A DNA stretch of 13,195 nt from B18-G2 sp964432835 (GTDB taxonomy: Archaea; Thermoplasmatota; E2; DHVEG-1; B18-G2). This document shows positions 1 to 6,001 of this stretch, in pieces. The stretch lies in NCBI GenBank assembly GCA_964432835.1, contig CAYSPA010000031.1, positions 1 through 13,195 on the forward strand, read 5' to 3'. The notes beneath the pieces are model-generated. The model was not told the origin of the DNA and did not search any database. It saw nothing but the letters and a program-made list of their open reading frames with translations. How positions within the stretch are numbered: position 1 is the stretch's first letter; each line of letters begins with the position of its first letter. The translations under genes were made by a program, and so were the position numbers.

Positions 1-563
1 AGATAAACGATATTGTAATCGGATCATGTCCAGCAATTGGAGAGGATGGAACTATCTATATAGCAGCATGGGATGGTTATCTATATGCAATCGAGCCAAG
101 AGATGCTGCGGATTTGAGGGTGAGCGCGATATATTTTGGACCGACGTTTGAATGTATAAAGATAAGGGTGAAGAACGTTGGATGCGAGCCAGCTTATAAT
201 GTTACGTGTAGTGCAACAATATACACTCCCGCGAGGAAAGAGAATGTCAAGGAGTGGAAAACCTACACAGCAGAAGTTCCCGTTATAGATGTTGGTCAGG
301 AAGTTGAGGTGAAGATAGATGGAATATTTCTGTCTCCCATCGTTTATCTACCATTCCACATAATTCGTGGTCCGGAGATACATCTGCTGAAAGTAGAAGC
401 TGAAAACTCAAATCACGATCTGTTATGGGAGGGTGGAGGTTTCATGCAGATGACCATAATAGGTCCGCTGGTCTGTCTGGGTGGACTGTTAAAATGGTTC
501 CTCGAGGTGATGGGAGATCCTCATATCCATGGTTACGTTGGTTGGCAGGAGATACATTCATAA
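1..563 (+). CDS. Secreted-type PQQ-like beta-propeller / Ig-like domain protein, 3' part only
   Basis: The reading frame is open from the first full codon at base 3 to the stop at 561-563, so the gene starts upstream of the window and only about 186 C-terminal residues are visible. The first 32 residues read like one blade of a PQQ-like beta-propeller: the segment around IGEDGTIYIAAWDGYLYAIE has the DGTIY and DGYLYAI signatures of that repeat. A beta-sandwich-like stretch follows (IKIRVKNVGCEPAYNVTC), resembling CARDB/Ig-like domains of archaeal extracellular proteins, and then a moderately hydrophobic segment (MTIIGPLVCLGGLLKWFL) close to the C-terminus. A TTG at 114 could be called as a start, but the propeller repeat encoded upstream argues that it is internal. 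The role is unknown; cell-surface location is inferred from the domain types, since the N-terminus is missing. Confidence 0.75.
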   Translation, partial: INDIVIGSCPAIGEDGTIYIAAWDGYLYAIEPRDAADLRVSAIYFGPTFECIKIRVKNVGCEPAYNVTCSATIYTPARKENVKEWKTYTAEVPVIDVGQEVEVKIDGIFLSPIVYLPFHIIRGPEIHLLKVEAENSNHDLLWEGGGFMQMTIIGPLVCLGGLLKWFLEVMGDPHIHGYVGWQEIHS

Positions 564-621
564 AACGCTTTTCAATATGCCTTTACGCTATGCTGTAAAG
601 TGATATTTTATTTTCCTCAAC

Positions 622-664
622 CTATCGAAGTTACGGCACCACTTTCGAGCGATAGATTAAAAAG
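622..664 (+). promoter_or_regulatory. Probable gpgS promoter with upstream imperfect inverted repeat
   Basis: The 130-base gap between the first gene and gpgS has no ORF of note. An AT-rich TATA-like element (GATTAAAAAG, 655-664) lies about 33 bases before the ATG at 694, which predicts a leader of only a few bases. Immediately upstream, CTATCG at 622-627 and CGATAG at 650-655 are inverted copies, with further imperfect pairing inside (AAGT at 628-631 against ACTT at 641-644). This could be an operator or a weak hairpin. The TATA call rests on position and composition only. Confidence 0.45.
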
Positions 665-693
665 TTTTTTTCTCTTCTCGGAAAAGGGATAGT

Positions 694-1899
694 ATGGATT
701 TTAGGCAGGAATATGTCACGACTCTTCAGGATTTACAGGTCGATAAGAAGAAACTCATCAGAAAAATGGAGGAATTTTCATCCGTTTATCCTGTATCTGT
801 AGTTGTCCCTATTCTGTACTCCGATCTCAAAAGAAAAACCATCAAGAAAATTATAGACAAGCTCAACGAGTGTGGATATGTCACAGATATTATCATCGCG
901 CTCGCGGCCGACAACGAGGATGAGTACAGGGAATCACTCAGGGTTTTTTCAAAGCTAAAACCCTCTCATCTGGTTGTATGGTGCAATGGACCCTCCATCA
1001 AAAAGGTCCTTGCCGAACTCAAAGAAGAAGGGCTGGACGTGACCAGATACAAGGGCAAAGGTAAAGATGTGTGGATCGCGCTCGGTATAGCTACTATAAG
1101 GTCACATGCCATAGTCGTTCACGATGCTGACATAATAACATACGATGAATCTCTTCCGGCAAAACTGCTTTATCCGCTGGTGGAGCCCTCCTTGGATTTC
1201 GTTTTCAACAAAGGATACTACGCCAGGATAGGCGCAAACACGCTGTACGGAAGAGTAACAAGATTATTTGTGCAACCCCTGCTGGAGGCTTTTGTTGAGA
1301 AACTCGGCGAAAGAATAGATTTTCTGAATTATCTGAGATCTTTCAGATACCCCCTATCCGGCGAATTCGCCATAAAGAGCGATGTTGCGCTAGATGTTAG
1401 TTTACCGGCAGACTGGGGTCTTGAGATAGGTCTTCTCGCCGAGGTTTACAGAGGGGTATCTGTTAAGCACATATGTCAGACGGATCTTGGTAAATACGAT
1501 CACAAACATCAGCATATCGGTGACCTCAACAGAGGGCTTGTCAAGATGTCCGGAGATATTTTAAGGACACTTCTGAGATATCTCACCGAAGAGGCTCATA
1601 TAGATGTCACCCCATCGTTTTTAAGGTCTGTGAAAGTGATATACCGGAGGATAGCCAAGGATTACATAAGAAAATACTTTTCTCTAGCAAGATTCAATGA
1701 CCTCGACTATAACCGTCACAAGGAGGAAACAACGGTGGAAAGATTTGCCGAGGTCATAATGGTCGCAGGGGAAAGATACATCAAGAGACCCGCGGGTTCC
1801 CAGATACCAAACTGGTTCAGGGCGATGTCGGCTGTTCCGGGGATAAGGGACATGCTACTTGCCGCGGCGGAAAGGGATATGGGGTTGTACTCCAAATGA
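694..1899 (+). CDS. gpgS: Glucosyl-3-phosphoglycerate synthase (GT81 family)
   Basis: This 401-residue protein matches the GpgS family, which transfers glucose from an NDP-glucose donor to 3-phosphoglycerate, the first step to the compatible solute glucosylglycerate. A GT-A beta strand (VSVVVPIL, about residues 34-41) starts the nucleotide-binding fold. The metal-binding DxD motif is HDADI at 143-147 (D144, D146). Family signatures follow in order: FNKGYYAR (171-178), LYGRVTRLFVQPLL (184-197), RYPLSGEFA (218-226), LPADWGLEIGLLAEVYR (237-253) and DLGKYDHKHQ (264-273). Length agrees with archaeal and bacterial GpgS proteins of roughly 320-400 residues. The phosphatase partner (GpgP) is not in the window. 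The stop overlaps the next start by four bases (ATGA), so the two genes are probably translated together. Mannosyl-3-phosphoglycerate synthase is less likely, because the GRVT...PL...GGE/SGE pattern is typical of GpgS. Confidence 0.88.
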   Translation: MDFRQEYVTTLQDLQVDKKKLIRKMEEFSSVYPVSVVVPILYSDLKRKTIKKIIDKLNECGYVTDIIIALAADNEDEYRESLRVFSKLKPSHLVVWCNGPSIKKVLAELKEEGLDVTRYKGKGKDVWIALGIATIRSHAIVVHDADIITYDESLPAKLLYPLVEPSLDFVFNKGYYARIGANTLYGRVTRLFVQPLLEAFVEKLGERIDFLNYLRSFRYPLSGEFAIKSDVALDVSLPADWGLEIGLLAEVYRGVSVKHICQTDLGKYDHKHQHIGDLNRGLVKMSGDILRTLLRYLTEEAHIDVTPSFLRSVKVIYRRIAKDYIRKYFSLARFNDLDYNRHKEETTVERFAEVIMVAGERYIKRPAGSQIPNWFRAMSAVPGIRDMLLAAAERDMGLYSK

Positions 1900-2531
1900 T
1901 GGAAGAGAGGATAAGACTTATAGAGAACCTGAAAAAATATGGCTATCTCAGGAGTAAAAAGGTAGAAGATGCCATGCTTGCTGTAAAGAGAGAGGATTTT
2001 GTTCCCGATCACATGAGAAATCTCGCTTACAAAGATACACCTCTTGAAATCGGTTTTGGACAGACCATATCGGCTCCCCATATGGTTGCCCTGATGTGTG
2101 AAGAGCTCGAGCTCGAGGAAGGTCTGAAGGTTCTCGAGATTGGAGCGGGCTCAGGATATCATGCTGCCATCATATCAAAGATCATCGGAGAAAAAGGAAA
2201 GGTCTACACCGTGGAGAGAATACCCGAACTGGTTGAATTTGCGAAGAACAACCTCAAAAAAGCTGGTATAAAGAATGTGGAGGTCATCCTCGGAGACGGC
2301 TCGCTTGGTTTACCGGAACATGCTCCTTATGACAGGATCCTGGTTACGTGCTCTGCTCCTGACATACCACAACCTCTGGTGGAGCAGTTGAAGGAGGGGG
2401 GAATTCTTCTGATACCGGTGGGAAGAACGTTTTCGATACTTATAAAGGGAAGGAAGAGACATGGAAAACTGGAGAAAAGAGAGATTTGCGAATGCGCATT
2501 TGTTCCACTTGTAGGAAAATTTGGCTTTTAA
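1896..2531 (+). CDS. pcm: Protein-L-isoaspartate O-methyltransferase
   Basis: This 211-residue cytosolic enzyme uses S-adenosylmethionine to methylate L-isoaspartyl residues that arise from spontaneous Asn/Asp damage, starting their repair. The sequence shows the family's N-terminal region with FVPDHMRNLAYKDTPL (35-50), the pre-motif GFGQTISAPHMVA (53-65), SAM-binding motif I VLEIGAGSGYHAAII (79-93), the post-I acidic region (YTVERIPE), TCSAPDIPQPL (151-161) and the typical C-terminal FVPLVGKFGF. Length is normal for the family. The start ATG overlaps the gpgS stop (ATGA at 1896-1899); the next codon is also ATG, so the true start could be one codon later. The stop lies one base from the stop of the convergent hydrolase gene, so any terminator must lie inside that gene. 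Confidence 0.95.
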   Translation: MMEERIRLIENLKKYGYLRSKKVEDAMLAVKREDFVPDHMRNLAYKDTPLEIGFGQTISAPHMVALMCEELELEEGLKVLEIGAGSGYHAAIISKIIGEKGKVYTVERIPELVEFAKNNLKKAGIKNVEVILGDGSLGLPEHAPYDRILVTCSAPDIPQPLVEQLKEGGILLIPVGRTFSILIKGRKRHGKLEKREICECAFVPLVGKFGF

Positions 2532-2532
2532 C

Positions 2533-3369
2533 CTACTCCATCTCTATACCATAAATCTTCTCTGGAAGGTCTCTGTGTACCCTGTACATCGTCTCCTCAT
2601 CTGCCAGTCCTTCTTCGATAACTCTCCTCGTGTATCTTGGTACGGTTCTCAGACTGAGGACGGCGCCCGGCCTTTTCGGGTCATCTATGTAATCTGTCTC
2701 CATCAGAAATCTGTTTCCCTTTTTCACCGCTTCGGTTACATTCCTCCATGTCGAAAGTAGAGAGGGCGTAAGACCGTGATTCTCGTGCTCGCGAATCAAG
2801 GGAGGAGAGAAGTGTTTTACGATCTTTTCCCTGGGAAATCCGATTCTATCGGCCATCGCGGCGAGTTCCTTGCACAGTTCCGGTGTCGTTTTCTCCGTGT
2901 GAAGTACAACTGGAAGATTATATTCCTTCGCCAGTTCAAAGCCGTACAGCATGATTTCGTTCGAAACTTCCGTATCCTCTTTACTCACATCAAAATGTGG
3001 TCGTCCTATTTCGCCTATGCCCACGCATATATCACTTTCTTCGCATAGTTTTACAGCTTCTTCCATACCCTTTCTCATCAATCTTTTCGCTTCCTCTCTT
3101 CCAAATCTGTCCTTGAAATGCAGATAGTCCACGGGGTAGGGACCGATGGTAACGAAAGCCTTAATGCCGGTTTTCTCTCTCACCTCTCTCGCTATATTCA
3201 AAGTTTCCCGATACGCCTTCATATAGCTCTTCTCGCGAATCACGAGAGAGGGCATCGGATACTGGGCTATTATGAGATGTGTACCGCCATATCTCTTGAA
3301 CTCTTTGACCGCATCCAGGAATCTTCCGTCTCTGCGGAGATGCATGTGGTTGTCAAGAATAATCTCCAT
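2533..3369 (-). CDS. TatD-like TIM-barrel metal-dependent hydrolase
   Basis: This 278-residue protein has the metal-binding pattern of the TatD/amidohydrolase superfamily: DNHMH at 6-10 (H8, H10), the barrel glutamate in GIGEIGRPH (117-125, E120), H157 in VLHTEK, H186 in VKHFSP and the late aspartate in METDY (D226). It resembles an archaeal branch of the TatD-like TIM-barrel hydrolases (I think COG1099) rather than bacterial TatD itself. The substrate cannot be named; nuclease activity is known for some TatD proteins but is not shown here. It is the last gene of the minus-strand ribosomal operon, starting six bases after the stop of the adenosine-kinase-family gene, and its TAG stop sits one base from the pcm stop. 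Confidence 0.85.
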   Translation of the reverse strand: MEIILDNHMHLRRDGRFLDAVKEFKRYGGTHLIIAQYPMPSLVIREKSYMKAYRETLNIAREVREKTGIKAFVTIGPYPVDYLHFKDRFGREEAKRLMRKGMEEAVKLCEESDICVGIGEIGRPHFDVSKEDTEVSNEIMLYGFELAKEYNLPVVLHTEKTTPELCKELAAMADRIGFPREKIVKHFSPPLIREHENHGLTPSLLSTWRNVTEAVKKGNRFLMETDYIDDPKRPGAVLSLRTVPRYTRRVIEEGLADEETMYRVHRDLPEKIYGIEME

Positions 3370-3375
3370 GATCGT

Positions 3376-3870
3376 TTACAGTTTATACCCTATCTTTCTG
3401 AGGAAATCTTTCCTCCAGGAGATATCCTCTTCACCTTCCACTCCAACAGGTGTAAATCCATCGATGACGCCGAGTACAGCTCTCCCCGTCTCTCCTCTGT
3501 TTTTGTCTTCCAGAATCACCACTCTCGTCGGATTCGCCGTTGCACAGAATATCCTGCACACCTCCGGAACCTGCTTTATCGAATTGAGAACATTCACTGG
3601 ATAACAGTCCTTCATGAAAATGATGAAAGTGTGCCCCGCTCCTATCTTCAGAGCGTTTTTCTTGGCGAGTTCCTTCATCTCCTCGTCATTTCCCTCTATC
3701 CTTACCTTTCTCGCCCCGCTCGCTTCACAGAATGCTATGCCAAATTTTGCATTTGGATTTGAGTTCACCATCGCCTCGTACAGGTCTTCCACGCTCTTTA
3801 TGAAGTGCGATTGGCCCAATATGAAATTGATCTCCTCTGGCTTTTCTATATCCACGATCTTTATATCCAT
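3376..3870 (-). CDS. Adenosine-specific kinase family protein (PF04008)
   Basis: This 164-residue protein matches a conserved archaeal and thermophilic-bacterial family whose Pyrobaculum member was described as an adenosine-specific kinase. Family signatures are NFILGQSHFIKSVEDL (15-30), KFGIAFCEASG (42-52), RIEGNDEEMKELAKKNALKIGAGHTFIIF spread over 57-85, the PVNVLNSIKQVPEVCRIFCATANP core (91-114) and GVIDGFTPVGVE (133-144). It spans the whole family length with no truncation. The biochemical role is weakly established, so the kinase label is by family only. A strong ribosome binding site overlaps the stop of the upstream LarA-family gene, which points to coupled translation. Its placement between a racemase homologue and a hydrolase does not reveal a pathway. 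Confidence 0.85.
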   Translation of the reverse strand: MDIKIVDIEKPEEINFILGQSHFIKSVEDLYEAMVNSNPNAKFGIAFCEASGARKVRIEGNDEEMKELAKKNALKIGAGHTFIIFMKDCYPVNVLNSIKQVPEVCRIFCATANPTRVVILEDKNRGETGRAVLGVIDGFTPVGVEGEEDISWRKDFLRKIGYKL

Positions 3871-3873
3871 ACC

Positions 3874-3884
3874 ATCACCCCTCC
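3874..3884 (-). promoter_or_regulatory. Strong ribosome binding site overlapping the larA-family stop codon
   Basis: On the minus strand GGAGGGGTGAT precedes the ATG at 3870 with a three-base spacer. It is nearly the full complement of the 3' end of archaeal 16S rRNA (core AGGAGGTGATC). The TGA stop of the LarA-family gene (3877-3875) lies inside it, so a terminating ribosome sits directly on the next start region. This supports the ATG at 3870 as the start and translational coupling of the two genes. Confidence 0.75.
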
Positions 3885-5134
3885 GGTATCACAAGGGTAT
3901 TGGTACCGTATGGTATAACCCTCACGCCGGCGTCTCCGCCGGCAATATCGAGCGCCGTATTTAAAGCTCTTTCTATATCCCTCTCGGGTGTCATCCTGAA
4001 TACTTCTTTCACCTCTTTCTCGTCCATATCTGATACAAGAATGACATTGTATTTCTCTATGGTTCTGAAATGATAATACGCTTTGTGAGCACCGGTAACG
4101 AATTTCTCCATGAGAGCTGATTTTACCTCATCGGAGTTTGAGTATTTTTTCATCCACTCATAGTAAACCTCGTTTCCATGCCCATTTCTGCACTCGCCAA
4201 CGAGTATGATGACTCCGCCCTCCTTCACCACGGGAACGGCCATGTGCAGAGCCTTACATGCCTGGAAGAGATCTATATCGTGCGGATATCCGCCTGCGGC
4301 GGTTATAACGATGTCCGCCTTCTCTTTAACCTTTATCTTGTACATATCATCTACCACTTTTGCCCCCGCATCGAGAACCGGATCCGGAATGCCCGCCCAC
4401 GCACCCACAACACGTCTGTTTGAATTGAGAACCACGTTGAAGGCAAAATCACAACCCGCAAGGTGCATCGCATCGTTCATATCATGATGAACGGGATTGT
4501 CTTTCAGCTCTCCCGCCCTCGCATTTTCATCAAACATCATCCTGTGATTGAACTGTATGGTTTTCTCCGAGGAAATGCCGGGCAGTATGCTTCTTCTGGT
4601 TCCATCGTATCCCGCAAAGTAGTGATACTCTATGTTTCCGGTAATTATCTTGATATCCCTTTCCACGTATTCTCTCAAAACTTCCACTTCGTTACCATAC
4701 TTCGTTTTACCAACATAAACATAATCTCCACTCTCTGCGTCGTTGGTTATAATACGGTAATTTCTCGTTATCTTGTCACCAACTACTTTTCTGATGGTCT
4801 CAAAATCGGGGGGAGAATGTATACCGTTTCCAACGATTATGACGATATCCGAATCGCTCACGCCCGCTCTGGAAAGCTCCTCGAGTATCGGTGGTAAAAT
4901 ATCTTTTGTGGGACACGGTCTGGTATGATCCTCGACAACGATGGCGACTGTATCTCCTCGTCTCGCTATGTCGGATAATCTTTCCTTACCGATGGGGTTC
5001 GTTATGGCATTTTTAATGATGTTCTCCGGTCTGGCTGGAGCTATGTATTCTCTCGGCTGTATCACGTCAACGAGATTTTTTTCGGCAATATCAAAAATCA
5101 GCTTTTTCTCTCCGTAAGGTAATTCCACCCTCAT
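3875..5134 (-). CDS. LarA-family nickel-pincer racemase/epimerase homologue (DUF2088)
   Basis: This 419-residue protein is a full-length LarA-family member. LarA enzymes use a nickel-pincer nucleotide cofactor to racemise or epimerise 2-hydroxy acids by hydride transfer. Aligned by motif spacing to Lactobacillus plantarum LarA, the visible residues are D69 and R72 in EDHTRP (substrate-contact D72/R75), H106 in GNGIH (H108), H171 in EYHYFAG (H174), the nickel ligand H197 in FNHRM (H200), and FQACK at 290-294, with Q291 and K294 for Q295/K298 and Phe in place of Y294. The lysine that tethers the cofactor in LarA (K184, ten residues after H174) is arginine here (R181, AGA at 4594-4592). Lactate is therefore not assured as substrate; malate and other hydroxyacid-specific homologues are known. 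Cofactor-synthesis genes larB, larC and larE are not in the window. It starts 11 bases after the L24e stop in the same operon. Confidence 0.85.
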   Translation of the reverse strand: MRVELPYGEKKLIFDIAEKNLVDVIQPREYIAPARPENIIKNAITNPIGKERLSDIARRGDTVAIVVEDHTRPCPTKDILPPILEELSRAGVSDSDIVIIVGNGIHSPPDFETIRKVVGDKITRNYRIITNDAESGDYVYVGKTKYGNEVEVLREYVERDIKIITGNIEYHYFAGYDGTRRSILPGISSEKTIQFNHRMMFDENARAGELKDNPVHHDMNDAMHLAGCDFAFNVVLNSNRRVVGAWAGIPDPVLDAGAKVVDDMYKIKVKEKADIVITAAGGYPHDIDLFQACKALHMAVPVVKEGGVIILVGECRNGHGNEVYYEWMKKYSNSDEVKSALMEKFVTGAHKAYYHFRTIEKYNVILVSDMDEKEVKEVFRMTPERDIERALNTALDIAGGDAGVRVIPYGTNTLVIPEG

Positions 5135-5145
5135 ACCTTATACCT

Positions 5146-5328
5146 TTAAACCTTTTTATAATATCTTGTCCATTTAACTTTTCTGGGTGTTCTTTTAAGC
5201 TTCAGCATGTTCTTCTGGCACTTGCTGGAGCAGAAATGGTATATGGTTCCGTCTCTCCTTATGTATATCTTCCCCGTCCCGGGTTCTATCTCGCTCCCAC
5301 AGAAGGAGCAGATTCTCCTTTCCACCAT
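5146..5328 (-). CDS. rpl24e: Large-subunit ribosomal protein L24e (eL24)
   Basis: This 60-residue basic protein has the L24e zinc ribbon: C7 and C10 in CSFC, then C33 and C37 in HFCSSKC, followed by the lysine/arginine-rich tail (KLKRTPRKVKWTRYYKK). It binds the large ribosomal subunit. Length is typical of archaeal L24e, which lacks the C-terminal extension of eukaryotic eL24. It begins five bases after the S28e stop, in the gene order L7Ae-S28e-L24e that is widespread in archaea. A GAGGT ribosome binding site precedes the ATG. Confidence 0.97.
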   Translation of the reverse strand: MVERRICSFCGSEIEPGTGKIYIRRDGTIYHFCSSKCQKNMLKLKRTPRKVKWTRYYKKV

Positions 5329-5333
5329 CCTAT

Positions 5334-5543
5334 CTACCTCGTTCTACCAAGCTTTTTAGCTTCTCTCTGGGTCTCTGCCAGCATGAGTATATCTCCAATC
5401 TGAACCGGACCCCTGACGTTTCTGGTAAGGATTTTTCCCTTATCCGGTCCATCGAGTACTCTAACCTTAACCTGAGTGGCCTCTCCAGCCATCCCCGTTC
5501 TTCCTATTATTTCAACAACCTCACAGGGAGTTCCCTCTACCAT
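5334..5543 (-). CDS. rps28e: Small-subunit ribosomal protein S28e (eS28)
   Basis: This 69-residue protein is archaeal/eukaryotic S28e, a small OB-fold protein of the 30S subunit near the mRNA exit. Diagnostic segments are EVVEIIGRTGMAGEATQVKV (8-27), VLDGPDKGKILTRNVRGPV (29-47), GDILMLAETQREAKKL (50-65) and a basic terminus (GRTR). The length is that of the family. It starts one base after the L7Ae stop and is followed at five bases by L24e, so the three ribosomal genes form one transcript. Confidence 0.97.
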   Translation of the reverse strand: MVEGTPCEVVEIIGRTGMAGEATQVKVRVLDGPDKGKILTRNVRGPVQIGDILMLAETQREAKKLGRTR

Positions 5544-5544
5544 A

Positions 5545-5919
5545 TTAACCCTGCTTCTTCTTAACTTCTTCCAATTTCTTTATAAGTTCTTCCAGCTCGT
5601 CTTTTGCCTCACCGGGGTCTATTATCGCCACGGAAGCGGCGGCCACCTCAAGACCAGCGGCGGCGCCCAGCTCCTTCTTGCTCGGAACATAGGTGTATGG
5701 TATGTTCTTCTCCTCGCAGAGCAGGGGCATGTGTGCCAGTATTTCTTCTGGAGATACGTCTTCGGCCATTATGACGAGCTTTGCCAGCCCCCTCTCCACC
5801 TGTTTCGTCGTTTCGTTTGTACCCTTACTTATCTTCCCGGTTTCCCTGGCTCTTTCTACCAATTCATAAGCCATGCTTTCGAGTTCTTTTGTCACTTTGA
5901 ATCTTACATACATCGGCAT
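5545..5919 (-). CDS. rpl7ae: Ribosomal protein L7Ae (eL8), kink-turn binding
   Basis: This 124-residue protein is L7Ae, which binds kink-turn RNAs in the large ribosomal subunit and, in archaea, also in box C/D and H/ACA guide RNPs and RNase P. The RNA-binding signature GKISKGTNETTKQVERG (28-44) is intact, followed by LVIMAEDVSPEEILAHMPLLCEE (48-70), IPYTYVPSKKELGAAAG (73-89) and an acidic/lysine-rich helical tail. The start at 5919 has an AAGGAGG ribosome binding site seven bases upstream; an ATG two codons later is the only close alternative. It is the first gene of a six-gene operon and has its own promoter. Confidence 0.97.
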   Translation of the reverse strand: MPMYVRFKVTKELESMAYELVERARETGKISKGTNETTKQVERGLAKLVIMAEDVSPEEILAHMPLLCEEKNIPYTYVPSKKELGAAAGLEVAAASVAIIDPGEAKDELEELIKKLEEVKKKQG

Positions 5920-5926
5920 GTTTTGG

Positions 5927-5967
5927 CCTCCTTGGTGGAAAAGGGAATAGAAGAGGTATATAAAAAG
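5927..5967 (-). promoter_or_regulatory. Promoter and ribosome binding site of the L7Ae operon
   Basis: The 82-base gap between the radical SAM stop and the L7Ae start holds a clear TATA element on the minus strand (TTTTTATATAC, 5967-5957). Transcription would begin near 5935, giving a leader of about 16 bases that starts almost at the AAGGAGG ribosome binding site (5933-5927). The T-run of the TATA element also lies downstream of the radical SAM stop, so it may act as that gene's terminator. Exact transcription start is inferred from spacing. Confidence 0.7.
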
Positions 5968-6001
5968 GTTTTCTGGTCGTCCATGATTACCGCGATGCTC
6001 C

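Noticed and set aside
114..116. TTG as the start of the first gene
   Set aside because: The frame is open to the window edge and the upstream codons encode a recognisable beta-propeller repeat, so TTG is an internal leucine.
3118..3762. A 214-codon open frame on the plus strand
   Set aside because: It lies antisense across the hydrolase and adenosine-kinase-family genes, which have clear family motifs; the translated product has no recognisable domain and looks like a shadow frame.
5152..5160. TATA-like sequence at the end of the L24e gene (minus strand)
   Set aside because: It would direct transcription to begin about at or just inside the larA-family start codon, and it is explained by the YYKK codons of L24e; not supported as a promoter.
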